Shown: positions 25,006-33,367 of the stretch, piece after piece
How the letters are laid out: the number at the start of each line of letters is the position of its first letter
Position numbering within the stretch: the stretch's first letter is position 1
NCBI GenBank assembly: GCA_964595785.1
Contig: CAZQRO010000010.1
Location: 1-33,367, forward strand
Source of the DNA: Bovifimicola sp964595785
Lineage (GTDB): Bacteria > Bacillota > Clostridia > Lachnospirales > Lachnospiraceae
Length of the DNA: 33,367 bases
Direction of reading: 5' to 3'
The notes under the pieces: generated by a model
Database searches by the model: none
Told to the model about the DNA's origin: nothing
Seen by the model: the letters and a program-made list of their open reading frames with translations, nothing else
Made by a program: the position numbers and the translations under genes

Positions 25006-28000
25006 ATGAAGCACATCTGGAAGATTAATTTTAAGAAAATCAGAAATATAAGAAATCTATGGAAAGTTATGGCGATGGTGTTTGTCGGCGTGATAATTTT
25101 TTTCGTTGCATCAAGATTTGCATCAGCGGAAACAGTTAGTGTTACTATTACGGGTAACCAGTTGAATGAAGGAACCTGGGAAGTGGGAAGCAGCCCTGTG
25201 ACATGGACAGCTTCGGCATATGATTCGGATACGGATGAATATATGAATCTTGAGGACGGAGGTTCAATATTATGGGAATCATCAGACAGAAGTATAGTTG
25301 ATATAGCACAGAATTCAGAGGGAACTGAATCTACAGTTGTATTAAAGCCAATAAGTGCCGGTAAAGTTACTATTTCAGCAACATTTACAAAAGTAGTGTC
25401 AACAGATGATGGAGATTATGAAATTTCTACTAAATCAGAAAGAACAGTAGTAGTTAAATTCAAGATAAATGAGACAAGTATTCCGACAGCTCCATTTGAA
25501 GATAACTGGACAGTACCAATCATCATGACTAATTCTGATAATCCGTTAACATGGACAAGCAGTGATGATTCGGTTGCAGTGGTATCAGATGATGGCAGTG
25601 GAAATGGTGTTGTTTCGTTGGAAGGTGCAGGAAAAGCAACTATCACTGCAAGAACGGCAGATGGACAAAGCGAAAGTTTTAGAATGGTAGTTAATGCCAA
25701 ATTTATGGAGTCATCATCATTATTAAATGTTGGCTATAAAGAATATTATACATTGACAACTAATGCAAATCACCCATCAAATATTATATTTGAAAGTGGA
25801 AATCCTGCAATTGTTTCGGTAGATGAAGACGGAACCGCATATGGTGAGGCAGCAGGACGTACATATCTGTATGTGTATTCATTAGACAGTAATGATGAAT
25901 GGTATGATTTACAGCCTGATCCAGTAAGAAGTATTCCGGTTTCAGTGGATTTTGCAATTACGTCTTCGTCAAAATCAGTTGCTGTTGGAGATACTATTGC
26001 TCTTAATACAAATATCAGTGGAAACAATAAAAATTCAGTAAACTGGACGTCTAGCGATACAACAGTAGCAACAGTATCGTCAGACGGACAGGTAACGGCT
26101 CTTAATAAAGGGCAGGCTACCATAACGGCAAGCGTTATTAATAATTCAGTATTTGGAACTAATGATATTCAGAAATCATCTATTACAATTAATGTAATTG
26201 ATTCATTTGCATTAAGTGAGATGGAACATATATTAAACGTAAACGAAACATTTGACTTAACTGCTATTGTAACAGATTCATCAGCAAGTGTTACATGGAA
26301 ATCATCAGATGAATCTGTAGCAACAATATCTACAAGCAAAACAGATAAGTATACCGTTAAAATTAATGCAAAAAAAACAGGTACAGCAACTATAACAGCA
26401 ACACAGGTTATTGATGGTGTGGCTAAGACGGCAGTATGTGAAGTTTCAGTTAAGGAGCCTGTAGTAAATGTATCAATTTCTCCGTCGGAAGTGGAGATAA
26501 TTAAGGGAACACAGTATAGATTAATAGTTACATTTACACCTAGCAGGCCAGATAATACTAATGTTACATGGGTATCTTCAAATGAATCAGTCGTTACGGT
26601 AGATGACACCGGTATTATTACAGGTGTTAAGGGTGGACAGGCAGTCGTATCAGTTGTAAGTGAGGATGGAATAAAAATTGCATCGTGTACAGTTTCAGTA
26701 AGAGAACCCGTTACTTCTATTAAGATGGATGTAAATACAGTTACAACAAGTCTTGCAACAGGGACGTATCAGCTTACATATACAATACTTCCGGCAGGAG
26801 ATGGTGTTAACAGAGACGTAACATGGACATCATCAGCACCTGATATTGCAACGGTAGGTGAAAATGGTTTAGTAAAATTCCATAAGCCGGGAAAGGCAAC
26901 TATAATTGTTAAAACTGTTGATACCGGATATAGCGGAAACCTTATAGATACATGTGAATTTTACATAAATAATCCGGTTACTGCAGTAGACCTTGATTAT
27001 ACAAGTATTACATTAAAACTAAACGAACAATTCAGATTAACAACTAAGATAACACCTGATGATGCTACTAATAAGAAGATTTTATGGTCATCAAGTGATA
27101 CAAATATTGCAACTGTAAATGACGAAGGAATGGTAACAGCAGTAGGAAGCGGTTCGGCAACTATTCTTGCCAAGTCAGAAGACAGTGGAGCAACTTCAAT
27201 GTGTAATGTTACTGTTTATCAGCCTGTTACTAGTATTGTTATAAGCAATGAAACGATGTCAGTTAGAAAAGGAACAGAGTTTTGGTTAAATGCAACAGCT
27301 CTTCCAGAGAATGCCATGAATAAAGAAATATCATGGACTTCAAATGATACATCGATTGCAACAGTTGATAAAAATGGTAAGGTTACGACATTAGAGGCAG
27401 GTAATTGTGTAATTACCGCTACAAGTCAGGATAGTGGAGCAATGGCAAAATGTATAGTTACTGTTCTTCAGCCGATAACCGGTATTTCATTAAATATTAC
27501 TTCAAAAACAATTATGAAGAATGACAAATTTGTAATTATTCCTACAGTAACACCTGCTGATGCAGATAATAAAAATGTTATATTCACATCAAGTGATGAT
27601 AGTGTTGCAAAGGTAGATGCAAATGGTATAGTAACAGGTATGAAAGGCGGAATTGCAATTATTATTGCCAAGACAGAAGAACGTGGTCTTATAGCAAGCT
27701 GTCAGGTTACAGTTCAGGAATTCGTATCTTCAGTTAAAATTGAATCTGCCGTGTCAAGAATTAATCTTGGAGATTCTAAGCAATTATCAGCAAAAGTTTT
27801 AGCTGAGTCAGCAACAAACAGAAAAGTCAGCTGGTCTTCATCAAATGGAAGTATTATCAGTGTAAATCAGAATGGAAATATTTCAGCAGTAGGTGTAGGC
27901 AGGGCAACAATATATGCATATGCAACAGACGGAAGCGGGTTATTTGATAGTGTTACGGTTGAATCAATAAGACCTGTTACATCGGTGGCAGTAACCCCTG

Positions 28001-28695
28001 GCAGTGTATCAATTGCGGAAGGAAAGAGTACAAAAGTTTCGTTAACTGTATCACCATCTAATGCAACTTATAGAGAAGTAGAATGGAGCAGTTCTGATTC
28101 ATCTATAGCAACAGTTGACTATTCAGGAGAAATTACAGGTGTAAAAGCAGGAATATGTAAAGTATATGCCACATCGGTGGATGGAAATAAAATAGTAGGT
28201 GTATGTAAGGTTACTGTTAAACCGACAGTGGCAGCTACAGGAGTAACGATTAATTCTAAGAGCATAACCATGCTTCCGGGACAGACAAGGACATTGACAG
28301 CAAGAATTAAACCTACAAAATCAACAGAAAGTGTTAACTGGGTATCGGGTGATACTTCAGTGGCTACAGTTTCAGCAAATGGTGTAGTTACTGCAAGAGG
28401 TCAGGGAAATACAGAGATTTATGCCATTTCTAATGAGACTGGTGTGGAGACTTCATGTGAAGTTATAGTATTGGCATTAAATGCAACTTATGTTACACTA
28501 GAACAGTATGACAGTTATGACTTAGATGTATTTGGAGCAACAGGTACAATTAAATGGTATTCTAATAATAAGAGAGTAGCTACAGTTACATCAAGTGGTA
28601 TGGTAATTGCAAGAATGGCGGGGACAACAACGATAACAGCCAAGGTAAACGGCAAAGTACTTTATTGTACCATTCGAGTTACAACTATGAAATAA
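25006..28695 (+). CDS. Secreted multi-repeat bacterial Ig-like (Big_2) domain protein
   Basis: 1229 residues. The N-terminus is a signal peptide or anchor: basic MKHIWKINFKKIRNIRN, a hydrophobic core at about 22-38 (MAMVFVGVIIFFVASRF), then ASAETVSV as likely cleavage region. The rest is about 14 Ig-like units of roughly 75-90 residues, each with a W-S-S-D type strand, an ATV strand and G-x-V-T-A-x-x-x-G-x-A-x-I-x-A, for example NWTSSDTTVATVSSDGQVTA and SWTSNDTSIATVDKNGKVTT. The first three and the last are the most diverged. No catalytic domain, LPxTG anchor, S-layer homology domain or lipobox is visible, so the attachment mode is unclear; the uncleaved N-terminal helix could hold it. Adhesion or cell-surface architecture is likely. 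It is probably co-transcribed with the zinc-ribbon gene 20 bases downstream. Confidence 0.93.
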   Translation: MKHIWKINFKKIRNIRNLWKVMAMVFVGVIIFFVASRFASAETVSVTITGNQLNEGTWEVGSSPVTWTASAYDSDTDEYMNLEDGGSILWESSDRSIVDIAQNSEGTESTVVLKPISAGKVTISATFTKVVSTDDGDYEISTKSERTVVVKFKINETSIPTAPFEDNWTVPIIMTNSDNPLTWTSSDDSVAVVSDDGSGNGVVSLEGAGKATITARTADGQSESFRMVVNAKFMESSSLLNVGYKEYYTLTTNANHPSNIIFESGNPAIVSVDEDGTAYGEAAGRTYLYVYSLDSNDEWYDLQPDPVRSIPVSVDFAITSSSKSVAVGDTIALNTNISGNNKNSVNWTSSDTTVATVSSDGQVTALNKGQATITASVINNSVFGTNDIQKSSITINVIDSFALSEMEHILNVNETFDLTAIVTDSSASVTWKSSDESVATISTSKTDKYTVKINAKKTGTATITATQVIDGVAKTAVCEVSVKEPVVNVSISPSEVEIIKGTQYRLIVTFTPSRPDNTNVTWVSSNESVVTVDDTGIITGVKGGQAVVSVVSEDGIKIASCTVSVREPVTSIKMDVNTVTTSLATGTYQLTYTILPAGDGVNRDVTWTSSAPDIATVGENGLVKFHKPGKATIIVKTVDTGYSGNLIDTCEFYINNPVTAVDLDYTSITLKLNEQFRLTTKITPDDATNKKILWSSSDTNIATVNDEGMVTAVGSGSATILAKSEDSGATSMCNVTVYQPVTSIVISNETMSVRKGTEFWLNATALPENAMNKEISWTSNDTSIATVDKNGKVTTLEAGNCVITATSQDSGAMAKCIVTVLQPITGISLNITSKTIMKNDKFVIIPTVTPADADNKNVIFTSSDDSVAKVDANGIVTGMKGGIAIIIAKTEERGLIASCQVTVQEFVSSVKIESAVSRINLGDSKQLSAKVLAESATNRKVSWSSSNGSIISVNQNGNISAVGVGRATIYAYATDGSGLFDSVTVESIRPVTSVAVTPGSVSIAEGKSTKVSLTVSPSNATYREVEWSSSDSSIATVDYSGEITGVKAGICKVYATSVDGNKIVGVCKVTVKPTVAATGVTINSKSITMLPGQTRTLTARIKPTKSTESVNWVSGDTSVATVSANGVVTARGQGNTEIYAISNETGVETSCEVIVLALNATYVTLEQYDSYDLDVFGATGTIKWYSNNKRVATVTSSGMVIARMAGTTTITAKVNGKVLYCTIRVTTMK

Positions 28696-28715
28696 TAATG
28701 AAAAGAGGATGAGAA

Positions 28716-29891
28716 ATGTTTTGTACAAAATGCGGAATGAAAAATGATGATGATGCATTATTCTGTGCAGGATGTGGTTCGCCAATTAAGAAACCACAGA
28801 CAATGCAGCAGCCACAACTTCAGAAAATTGAACAACAGAGTGAAAATATAAAGGAAGAAAGCAAGACAAATGATGATATAGGCTTTTCATTCTTCCAACA
28901 GGTAGAAGAGACTAAAAATGAACAGGAATTAGAATCACAGTCAGAAAATGCAGAAGAACCAATAGTGGAATCACAGTCAGAAACTATAAATGAGTCAATT
29001 GTGGAAACGTTATCAGAGCCACAGCCTGAAAATGTGACAGAATCATCATTTGGTGAGATACGGTTAGAACAAGGAGCAGACACAGTATTTGAAACACAAA
29101 ATGAACCTATGCCAGAAACAAAGGTTGAGGAACAGCCAGTGCAGTCACAATTTAATGAACAACCGATACAGTCACAGTTTAATGCACAGTCGGAACAGTC
29201 GCAGTTTAATGCACATCCGACACAGTCACAGTTTAATGCACAGCCGATACCCTCACAGTATAACAATATGGTAGCTTCACCACAGAAAGAAAATAAATTC
29301 TCATTTAAGCGATTCATATTCAGTGCACTTTTGATTATTGTAACGCTGGCATCTTGTGCAACAATATTTATGACATATGTAACAGCAAAATATGATGCAA
29401 AAGCATATGGTGAAAGGCAGAAGCAGGAAGAGAAGATAAAAGGTTTGGATATAATTAAAGATGGTGTTACAGAAGATTATAAATATGAAATAGAAGGTTA
29501 TGAAATCGAAGATATTGTTGATACAGCGAAATTATTCAGAACAATGGTTAGTGTATTAGAAATATCTCTTATTATATTTTCAATAATTGAACTTGTTCTT
29601 CTTATTGGTGTAAGAAGGAGATGGGCATATGTACTTACAATGCTTTTTAGTTTGATTAAATTAGGATTAGGCGGATTTGTATCATACATATGGTGTTTTG
29701 AATTTCTTGATGATTTGAAGGAATATTTTGAGACAACGTATTCTTCATTATTTATTTCTGATATGTCTATGAAGATAACAGCAGGTTTAGGAATAGGATT
29801 AATTCTTGCACTTGCTGCACAGGGATTAGTATTTATATTCTCAATTATATTAATGACTTGTAAAAACAGAAAGAAAGTTAAAGCATATTAG
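28716..29891 (+). CDS. Zinc-ribbon membrane protein with 9-residue tandem repeats
   Basis: 391 residues. A zinc ribbon opens the protein: MFCTKCGMKNDDDALFCAGC (two CxxC knuckles, residues 3-20). A long acidic Gln/Glu/Ser-rich linker (about 25-190) follows and includes the tandem repeat QSQFNAQPI. The C-terminal half is membrane: helices at about 203-225 (FIFSALLIIVTLASCATIFM), 275-293, 305-325 and 350-380. Between helices 1 and 2 lies a charged loop (KYDAKAYGERQKQEEKIKGL). The zinc ribbon would face the cytoplasm. Function unknown; such proteins are common in Lachnospiraceae and often sit beside secreted proteins. A GAGGATGAG ribosome site lies just before the ATG. Confidence 0.85.
   Translation: MFCTKCGMKNDDDALFCAGCGSPIKKPQTMQQPQLQKIEQQSENIKEESKTNDDIGFSFFQQVEETKNEQELESQSENAEEPIVESQSETINESIVETLSEPQPENVTESSFGEIRLEQGADTVFETQNEPMPETKVEEQPVQSQFNEQPIQSQFNAQSEQSQFNAHPTQSQFNAQPIPSQYNNMVASPQKENKFSFKRFIFSALLIIVTLASCATIFMTYVTAKYDAKAYGERQKQEEKIKGLDIIKDGVTEDYKYEIEGYEIEDIVDTAKLFRTMVSVLEISLIIFSIIELVLLIGVRRRWAYVLTMLFSLIKLGLGGFVSYIWCFEFLDDLKEYFETTYSSLFISDMSMKITAGLGIGLILALAAQGLVFIFSIILMTCKNRKKVKAY
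29142..29264 (+). repeat. 27-bp in-frame tandem repeat (four full copies plus a partial)
   Basis: Four consecutive 27-base units (29142-29168, 29169-29195, 29196-29222, 29223-29249) encode QSQFNEQPI, QSQFNAQSE, QSQFNAHPT and QSQFNAQPI, followed by a diverged PSQYN. Copy number could vary by slippage without breaking the frame. Confidence 0.9.
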
Positions 29892-29903
29892 ACGTTAAAA
29901 TAA

Positions 29904-30425
29904 TTGTGCCATCTTCTAGCGGGGGTGGCATTTTATTTTGAATTCTTAAGAATTAAACAAATTTATGATAATGATAAAGAGTTAAATGGATTTTTTGACT
30001 TTTGTGGCTGGGAATTAGTTAATATAAAAAAAGTAAAAGTATATTTTTGGGAATTAAGTGCTGAAATGGAAGCCAAAATAAATATTTGTTTTGTAATTGC
30101 CATTGCTATGTTGGTATTAATAAATATAATGCTGTTAGCTGAAATAATAATGATTATTATAAATACCAGAGAAAAAATCAAGAATATTATAATTATGTCA
30201 GGTGGTGTGCTGATAATAGTATTGACCTGAATTATGGTACTGTATGAAAGGCTTGTTGTAGGCGGTTTGTTTGAAGATAATCAGTTCTGTTATTATAAGG
30301 CGAAAGTGGAAGGTGTTGGCAGCGGATTAATCATTATTCTTGTATCATGGAGCATAATATTGATTTTGGCAGGAGAGTGTCTCTTAAGGAATAGAAGGCA
30401 TGAAATAAAGACTAAAATTTTATAG
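29904..30425 (+). pseudogene. Membrane-protein remnant split by an in-frame TGA
   Basis: A single frame from 29904 to 30425 is interrupted only by TGA at 30228-30230. The first part (108 residues) has a hydrophobic helix at about 60-85 (ICFVIAIAMLVLINIMLLAE) and another just before the stop (IIIMSGGVLIIVLT). The second part (63 residues) begins IMVLYERLVVGGLFED and has a helix IILVSWSIILILAGE. Read through, this gives one membrane protein of about 173 residues with three to four helices and a soluble loop, like the membrane halves of the flanking zinc-ribbon proteins. TGG to TGA is a simple explanation. It lacks a zinc ribbon and a ribosome site, begins inside a terminator hairpin, and starts with TTG. 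Probably a decayed relative; two small proteins are possible but less likely. Confidence 0.5.
29907..29939 (+). terminator. Probable terminator after the zinc-ribbon gene
   Basis: TGCCATC (29907-29913) pairs with GGTGGCA (29924-29930) with one G-T wobble, and TTTTATTTT follows. It lies 15 bases after the stop and overlaps the 5' end of the following broken frame. Confidence 0.6.
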
Positions 30426-30484
30426 GAAAATATAACTTTTGTAATTAAATCTTGCGTAGTAGGATTTCAAAAAGTAATTTTTTG

Positions 30485-30513
30485 TTGCCTGTAAATTTGA
30501 CTTATGGTATAGT
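30485..30513 (+). promoter_or_regulatory. Promoter of the zinc-ribbon/CHB_HEX gene
   Basis: TTGCCT (30485-30490), a 17-base spacer and TATAGT (30508-30513) preceded by TGG, an extended -10. It lies about 50 bases before the gene start. Confidence 0.65.
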
Positions 30514-30565
30514 ATATGTGTTTAAGTTTAAATAATAAGTCTTGTTCAGACGGAATGGAGTAGCA

Positions 30566-32218
30566 ATGAAATGTAGCAGATGTGGAGAAGAGTGTAAAGA
30601 TAATCAGGCGTTTTGTCTGAAATGCGGTACACCTATCCAGGTAGTACCTGATTTCAATTTAATTGAAGCTGAATTGGCTAACAATGTTGGGGAATTAATG
30701 AATGAGATAAATGAAGATGATAAGAAAATGAATAAATCAAATAGTAAACAGGTTAAATCAAATAGTCACCATAGATATAATGATGAAGATTATTTAGAAG
30801 ATGATTATTATGTAGATACAATGCCGGAACATGATGTTGAGGCGGAGATTTCGCTGGTAGATATTCAGAATCTAAAAGATACTGCTAAACTAAATGATTT
30901 TCAGGTGGACGGAACAGATTTTAGTCAGAATGGTTATGAGCCTGATGATGAAGATGAGCATCAGTCAGAAAAGAAAGTATTTAAGGTGAAGGCAATTATA
31001 TTTGGTGTTATAGCAGCCATTGTCATTCTTGTTGCAGTTTTATTACTGACGGTGTTGAATAAAGATTCTAATACAGATTCATTCACAACGATATATAATC
31101 AGGGATATGATTATTATACATCTAAAGATTATGATAATGCACTTTATAAATTTTTAGAAGCGGAGAAATTAGCAGATAAAAATAATGAAAAGATTAAAGT
31201 TAATAAGTCACTGCTTGCAACATATGAAAATATTGATGGAACAGAAGATAAGCAGATAGAGGTACTTAAAAAGTTAATTGAAGAGGATCCGGGTGAATAC
31301 GAATATTACGAGAAACTTGTTGGAATATACGATTCGAAGGATATGACAGATGAGATAACAAAGTTGATTGACAGTATTAGTGACGTTTCGATAAAGTCAC
31401 AATTATCAGAATATAGTGTTTCAGCACCTAAATTCAGTGAAGAAGCAGGAGAATATGATACTTATATTTCTGTCAAATTAAGTAGTGCCGGTAATAAGAT
31501 ATATTATACAACAGATGGAACTAATCCAACAACATCGAGTAATCTTTATTCAGATGAGATTAGGTTAGAAAAAGATGGAAAGACAACTCTTAAGGCAATT
31601 GCTGTGAACAATAAGGGAATAACAAGTAAGGTATCAACCGCAGAATATGTGATTAAACCAAGTACTGTTAATGCACCGGAAGTTACACCGGGTAGCGGTA
31701 AATTTACAGAGAATACAGAGATAACAGTTACAGTTCCTGAAGGAATGAAATGTTATTACACATATGGTGAAACGGCAGTGAATCCGACGACATCAGATAA
31801 TGAGTATACAGGACCTGTTAAGATGTTAAGAGGAAAAAATATTTTCTCAGCAATACTTGTAACTGATTCAGGTGTAGTAAGTGAAATGACTCAGAATATT
31901 TATCAGTTAAATTTAAGCAGTTCAGTAACATATGATGATGCATTGGTAATTCTTAAGAATTATATAGAAGCAAATCATATTGCAACAAAAGTAAATGATG
32001 ATGAATATGTTAAGACAGATGGTCTTACCATTACATTCAGTTATAATTGCATAGCAACTGTAGACAGCAGTGAATATTATGTAATTAATGCCACAGAGAA
32101 AGATTCTAGTGACAAAACAGTAAATGTAGTTTATTATGGAATAGATAATGTTACCAGCACGCTTGTGATTCTACAACAGGATTCAGAGAATGCCGGACAA
32201 TATAAAATAACAGAATAA
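30566..32218 (+). CDS. Zinc-ribbon, single-TM protein with TPR-like and chitobiase C-terminal (CHB_HEX) domains
   Basis: 550 residues from ATG 30566, chosen because GGAG lies 7 bases upstream and the zinc ribbon starts there (MKCSRCGEECKDNQAFCLKC); the longer frame starts at TTG 30542. After an acidic linker (about 30-145) there is one membrane helix at about 148-170 (AIIFGVIAAIVILVAVLLLT), so the rest is outside. A TPR-like stretch follows (YNQGYDYYTSKDYDNALYKF). Two CHB_HEX_C_1-type modules come next: KIYYTTDGTNPTTSSNLYSD and MKCYYTYGETAVNPTTSDN. The last 100 residues are an unrecognised domain. The modules suggest an extracellular binding or sensing role with a cytoplasmic zinc ribbon. nfnA begins 20 bases later. 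Confidence 0.85.
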   Translation: MKCSRCGEECKDNQAFCLKCGTPIQVVPDFNLIEAELANNVGELMNEINEDDKKMNKSNSKQVKSNSHHRYNDEDYLEDDYYVDTMPEHDVEAEISLVDIQNLKDTAKLNDFQVDGTDFSQNGYEPDDEDEHQSEKKVFKVKAIIFGVIAAIVILVAVLLLTVLNKDSNTDSFTTIYNQGYDYYTSKDYDNALYKFLEAEKLADKNNEKIKVNKSLLATYENIDGTEDKQIEVLKKLIEEDPGEYEYYEKLVGIYDSKDMTDEITKLIDSISDVSIKSQLSEYSVSAPKFSEEAGEYDTYISVKLSSAGNKIYYTTDGTNPTTSSNLYSDEIRLEKDGKTTLKAIAVNNKGITSKVSTAEYVIKPSTVNAPEVTPGSGKFTENTEITVTVPEGMKCYYTYGETAVNPTTSDNEYTGPVKMLRGKNIFSAILVTDSGVVSEMTQNIYQLNLSSSVTYDDALVILKNYIEANHIATKVNDDEYVKTDGLTITFSYNCIATVDSSEYYVINATEKDSSDKTVNVVYYGIDNVTSTLVILQQDSENAGQYKITE

Positions 32219-32237
32219 TAGAGAAAGTGGGATAAGT

Positions 32238-33125
32238 ATGTACAAGATTTTAAAAGCAAAAGAATTAGCTAACAACATCTTTTTAATGGATGTAGAAGCT
32301 CCAAGAATTGCAAAATCATGCAATCCTGGTCAGTTTATCATTGCTAAACTTGATGAAAAAGGTGAAAGAATTCCTTTGACAATCTGTGATTATGACAGAG
32401 AAAACGGAACAATCACTATTGTATTCCAGATAATCGGTGCTTCGACAGAGAAAATGTCAAAGTTAAAAGAAGGAGATGTCTTTAGAGATTTTACAGGTCC
32501 TCTTGGTCAGGCATCAGAATTTGTTAATGAAGATTTAGAAGAAGTTAAGAAGAAAAAATTCTTATTTGTAGCAGGTGGTGTTGGTACTGCACCTGTATAT
32601 CCGCAGGTAAAATGGTTGCATGAGCATGGTATCGAAGCTGATGTAATCGTTGGTGCCAAGACAAAAGATATCTTAATACTTGAAGATGAGATGAAAGCAG
32701 TTGGTAACTTAATAGTTGCAACAGATGATGGTTCATATGGCTTTAAGGGTATGGTTACAGAAGCTATTAAAGACCTGGTTAATAATCAGGGTAAAAAGTA
32801 TGATGTGTGTGTAGCAATCGGACCGATGATTATGATGAAATTCGTCTGTTTATTAACAAAAGAATTAAATATTCCAACAATTGTTTCACTTAATCCTATT
32901 ATGGTTGATGGAACAGGTATGTGCGGTGCCTGTCGTGTTGCTGTAGGCGGCGAGATTAAATTTGCATGTGTTGACGGACCTGAATTCGATGGTCATAAGG
33001 TTGATTTTGATCAGGCAATGAAGAGACAGCAGATGTATAAAACAGAAGAAGGCAGAGCATTACTTAAGCTCCGCGAAGGTGATACACATCACGGTGGCGG
33101 ATGCGGCTGCGGAGGTGACAGATAA
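32238..33125 (+). CDS. nfnA: NfnA: NADH-dependent ferredoxin:NADP+ oxidoreductase, small subunit
   Basis: FAD/NAD-binding and [2Fe-2S] subunit of the NfnAB electron-bifurcating transhydrogenase; also annotated as sulfide/dihydroorotate dehydrogenase-like. 295 residues. The FAD domain has PGQFIIAKL and RIPLTICDYD; the NAD domain has FVAGGVGTAPVYPQ and VAIGPMIMMKFV. The iron-sulfur ligands are in GTGMCGACRVAVGGEIKFAC. The C-terminus is an odd Gly/Cys/His tail, THHGGGCGCGGDR. The stop overlaps the next start (TAATG), so the two subunits are translationally coupled. It couples NADH and reduced ferredoxin to NADP+ reduction, or runs in reverse, in the cytoplasm. Confidence 0.92.
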   Translation: MYKILKAKELANNIFLMDVEAPRIAKSCNPGQFIIAKLDEKGERIPLTICDYDRENGTITIVFQIIGASTEKMSKLKEGDVFRDFTGPLGQASEFVNEDLEEVKKKKFLFVAGGVGTAPVYPQVKWLHEHGIEADVIVGAKTKDILILEDEMKAVGNLIVATDDGSYGFKGMVTEAIKDLVNNQGKKYDVCVAIGPMIMMKFVCLLTKELNIPTIVSLNPIMVDGTGMCGACRVAVGGEIKFACVDGPEFDGHKVDFDQAMKRQQMYKTEEGRALLKLREGDTHHGGGCGCGGDR

Positions 33126-33367
33126 TGGATATATTAAAGAAAGTACCTGTAAGAGAGCAGAACCCAAAGGTAAGAGCAACTAACTTTGAAGAAGTTTGTT
33201 TAGGATATAATATGGAAGAGGCGCAGGAAGAAGCAGGCAGATGTCTTCAATGCAAGAATCCACAATGTCAGAAAGGCTGTCCTGTATCAATAGATATTCC
33301 AAGTTTTATTAAAGAAGTAGAAGAAGGAAACATAGCAGAAGCAGCCAAAGTTATTGGTAAATCTTCA
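33125..33367 (+). CDS. nfnB: NfnB / glutamate synthase small-subunit-like protein (3' end outside window)
   Basis: Only the first 81 residues are visible. They form the N-terminal [4Fe-4S]-binding helical domain of GltD-like flavoproteins: MDILKKVPVREQNPKVRATN, then GRCLQCKNPQCQKGCPVSID with the clustered cysteines, and IPSFIKEVEEGNIAEAAKVI. Placed directly after NfnA, this is the large bifurcating subunit rather than a true glutamate synthase subunit. GGAGGTGA at 33111-33118, inside the nfnA coding end, is its ribosome site; ATG 33125 overlaps the nfnA stop by one base. Confidence 0.92.
   Translation, partial: MDILKKVPVREQNPKVRATNFEEVCLGYNMEEAQEEAGRCLQCKNPQCQKGCPVSIDIPSFIKEVEEGNIAEAAKVIGKSS

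Noticed and set aside
28820..29317. Minus-strand 165-codon frame with repeated Cys-rich peptides (CALNCDC type)
   Set aside because: It is the antisense shadow of the 27-bp tandem repeat and linker of the zinc-ribbon gene, with no ribosome site.
1..33367. CRISPR arrays, tRNA or rRNA genes, integrases, transposases
   Set aside because: Read for on both strands; no regularly spaced repeats, cloverleaf-like stretches or recognisable recombinase motifs were found.

Overview
The window is AT-rich, protein-dense DNA and most resembles a gut Lachnospiraceae (Bacillota, Clostridia). The basis for this is the combination of low GC, strong AGGAGG-type ribosome sites, an alr-mazF pair, a rex-acpS-nnr-alr run, an NfnAB transhydrogenase, a eukaryote-type NADP isocitrate dehydrogenase with a citrate-synthase-like protein of the homocitrate synthase family, Big_2 surface repeats and zinc-ribbon membrane proteins. 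No rRNA, tRNA, CRISPR array, integrase or recognisable transposase was seen. The species cannot be named from the sequence alone.

Layout. 1-2.7 kb: a beta-glucoside PTS permease and a GH1 6-phospho-beta-glucosidase joined by a microhomology deletion that cuts the catalytic end off the IIA domain and the N-terminus off the glycosidase. 2.7-9.0 kb: housekeeping genes, namely a class A PBP, an IMPACT/YigZ protein, a PAP2 phosphatase and TypA/BipA. 9.2-11.9 kb: an orphan receiver protein, then icd with a DUF1653 gene. 11.9-15.2 kb: an isolated carbamate kinase, then a probable Re-type citrate synthase and a GntR/FCD repressor behind a perfect 32-bp palindrome lying on the promoter. 15.3-17.2 kb: an ABC-F ATPase.

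17.3-22.3 kb is a co-directional run: rex, an unknown coiled-coil gene, acpS, nnr (NAD(P)HX repair), alr and mazF. MazF has no room for an adjacent antitoxin. 22.3-24.4 kb carries a CNNM/CBS (HlyC/CorC) membrane protein and a YebC-family protein. 24.4-25.0 kb is a 581-bp non-coding stretch with a 216-bp nested inverted repeat and a separate 21-bp perfect hairpin. It is the best candidate here for an undescribed element. 25.0-32.2 kb holds a 1229-residue secreted protein of about 14 Big_2 Ig-like units, a zinc-ribbon membrane protein with a 9-residue tandem repeat, a membrane-protein remnant split by an in-frame TGA, and a zinc-ribbon/TM/CHB_HEX protein. 32.2 kb to the end: nfnA and the start of nfnB.

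How it fits together (inference). Citrate synthase and icd would supply 2-oxoglutarate, and Icd and NfnAB both handle NADP(H). Rex senses NADH/NAD+, Nnr repairs damaged NAD(P)H, and AcpS and Alr serve lipid and cell-wall synthesis. All family names come from motifs read by eye; no database search was run.
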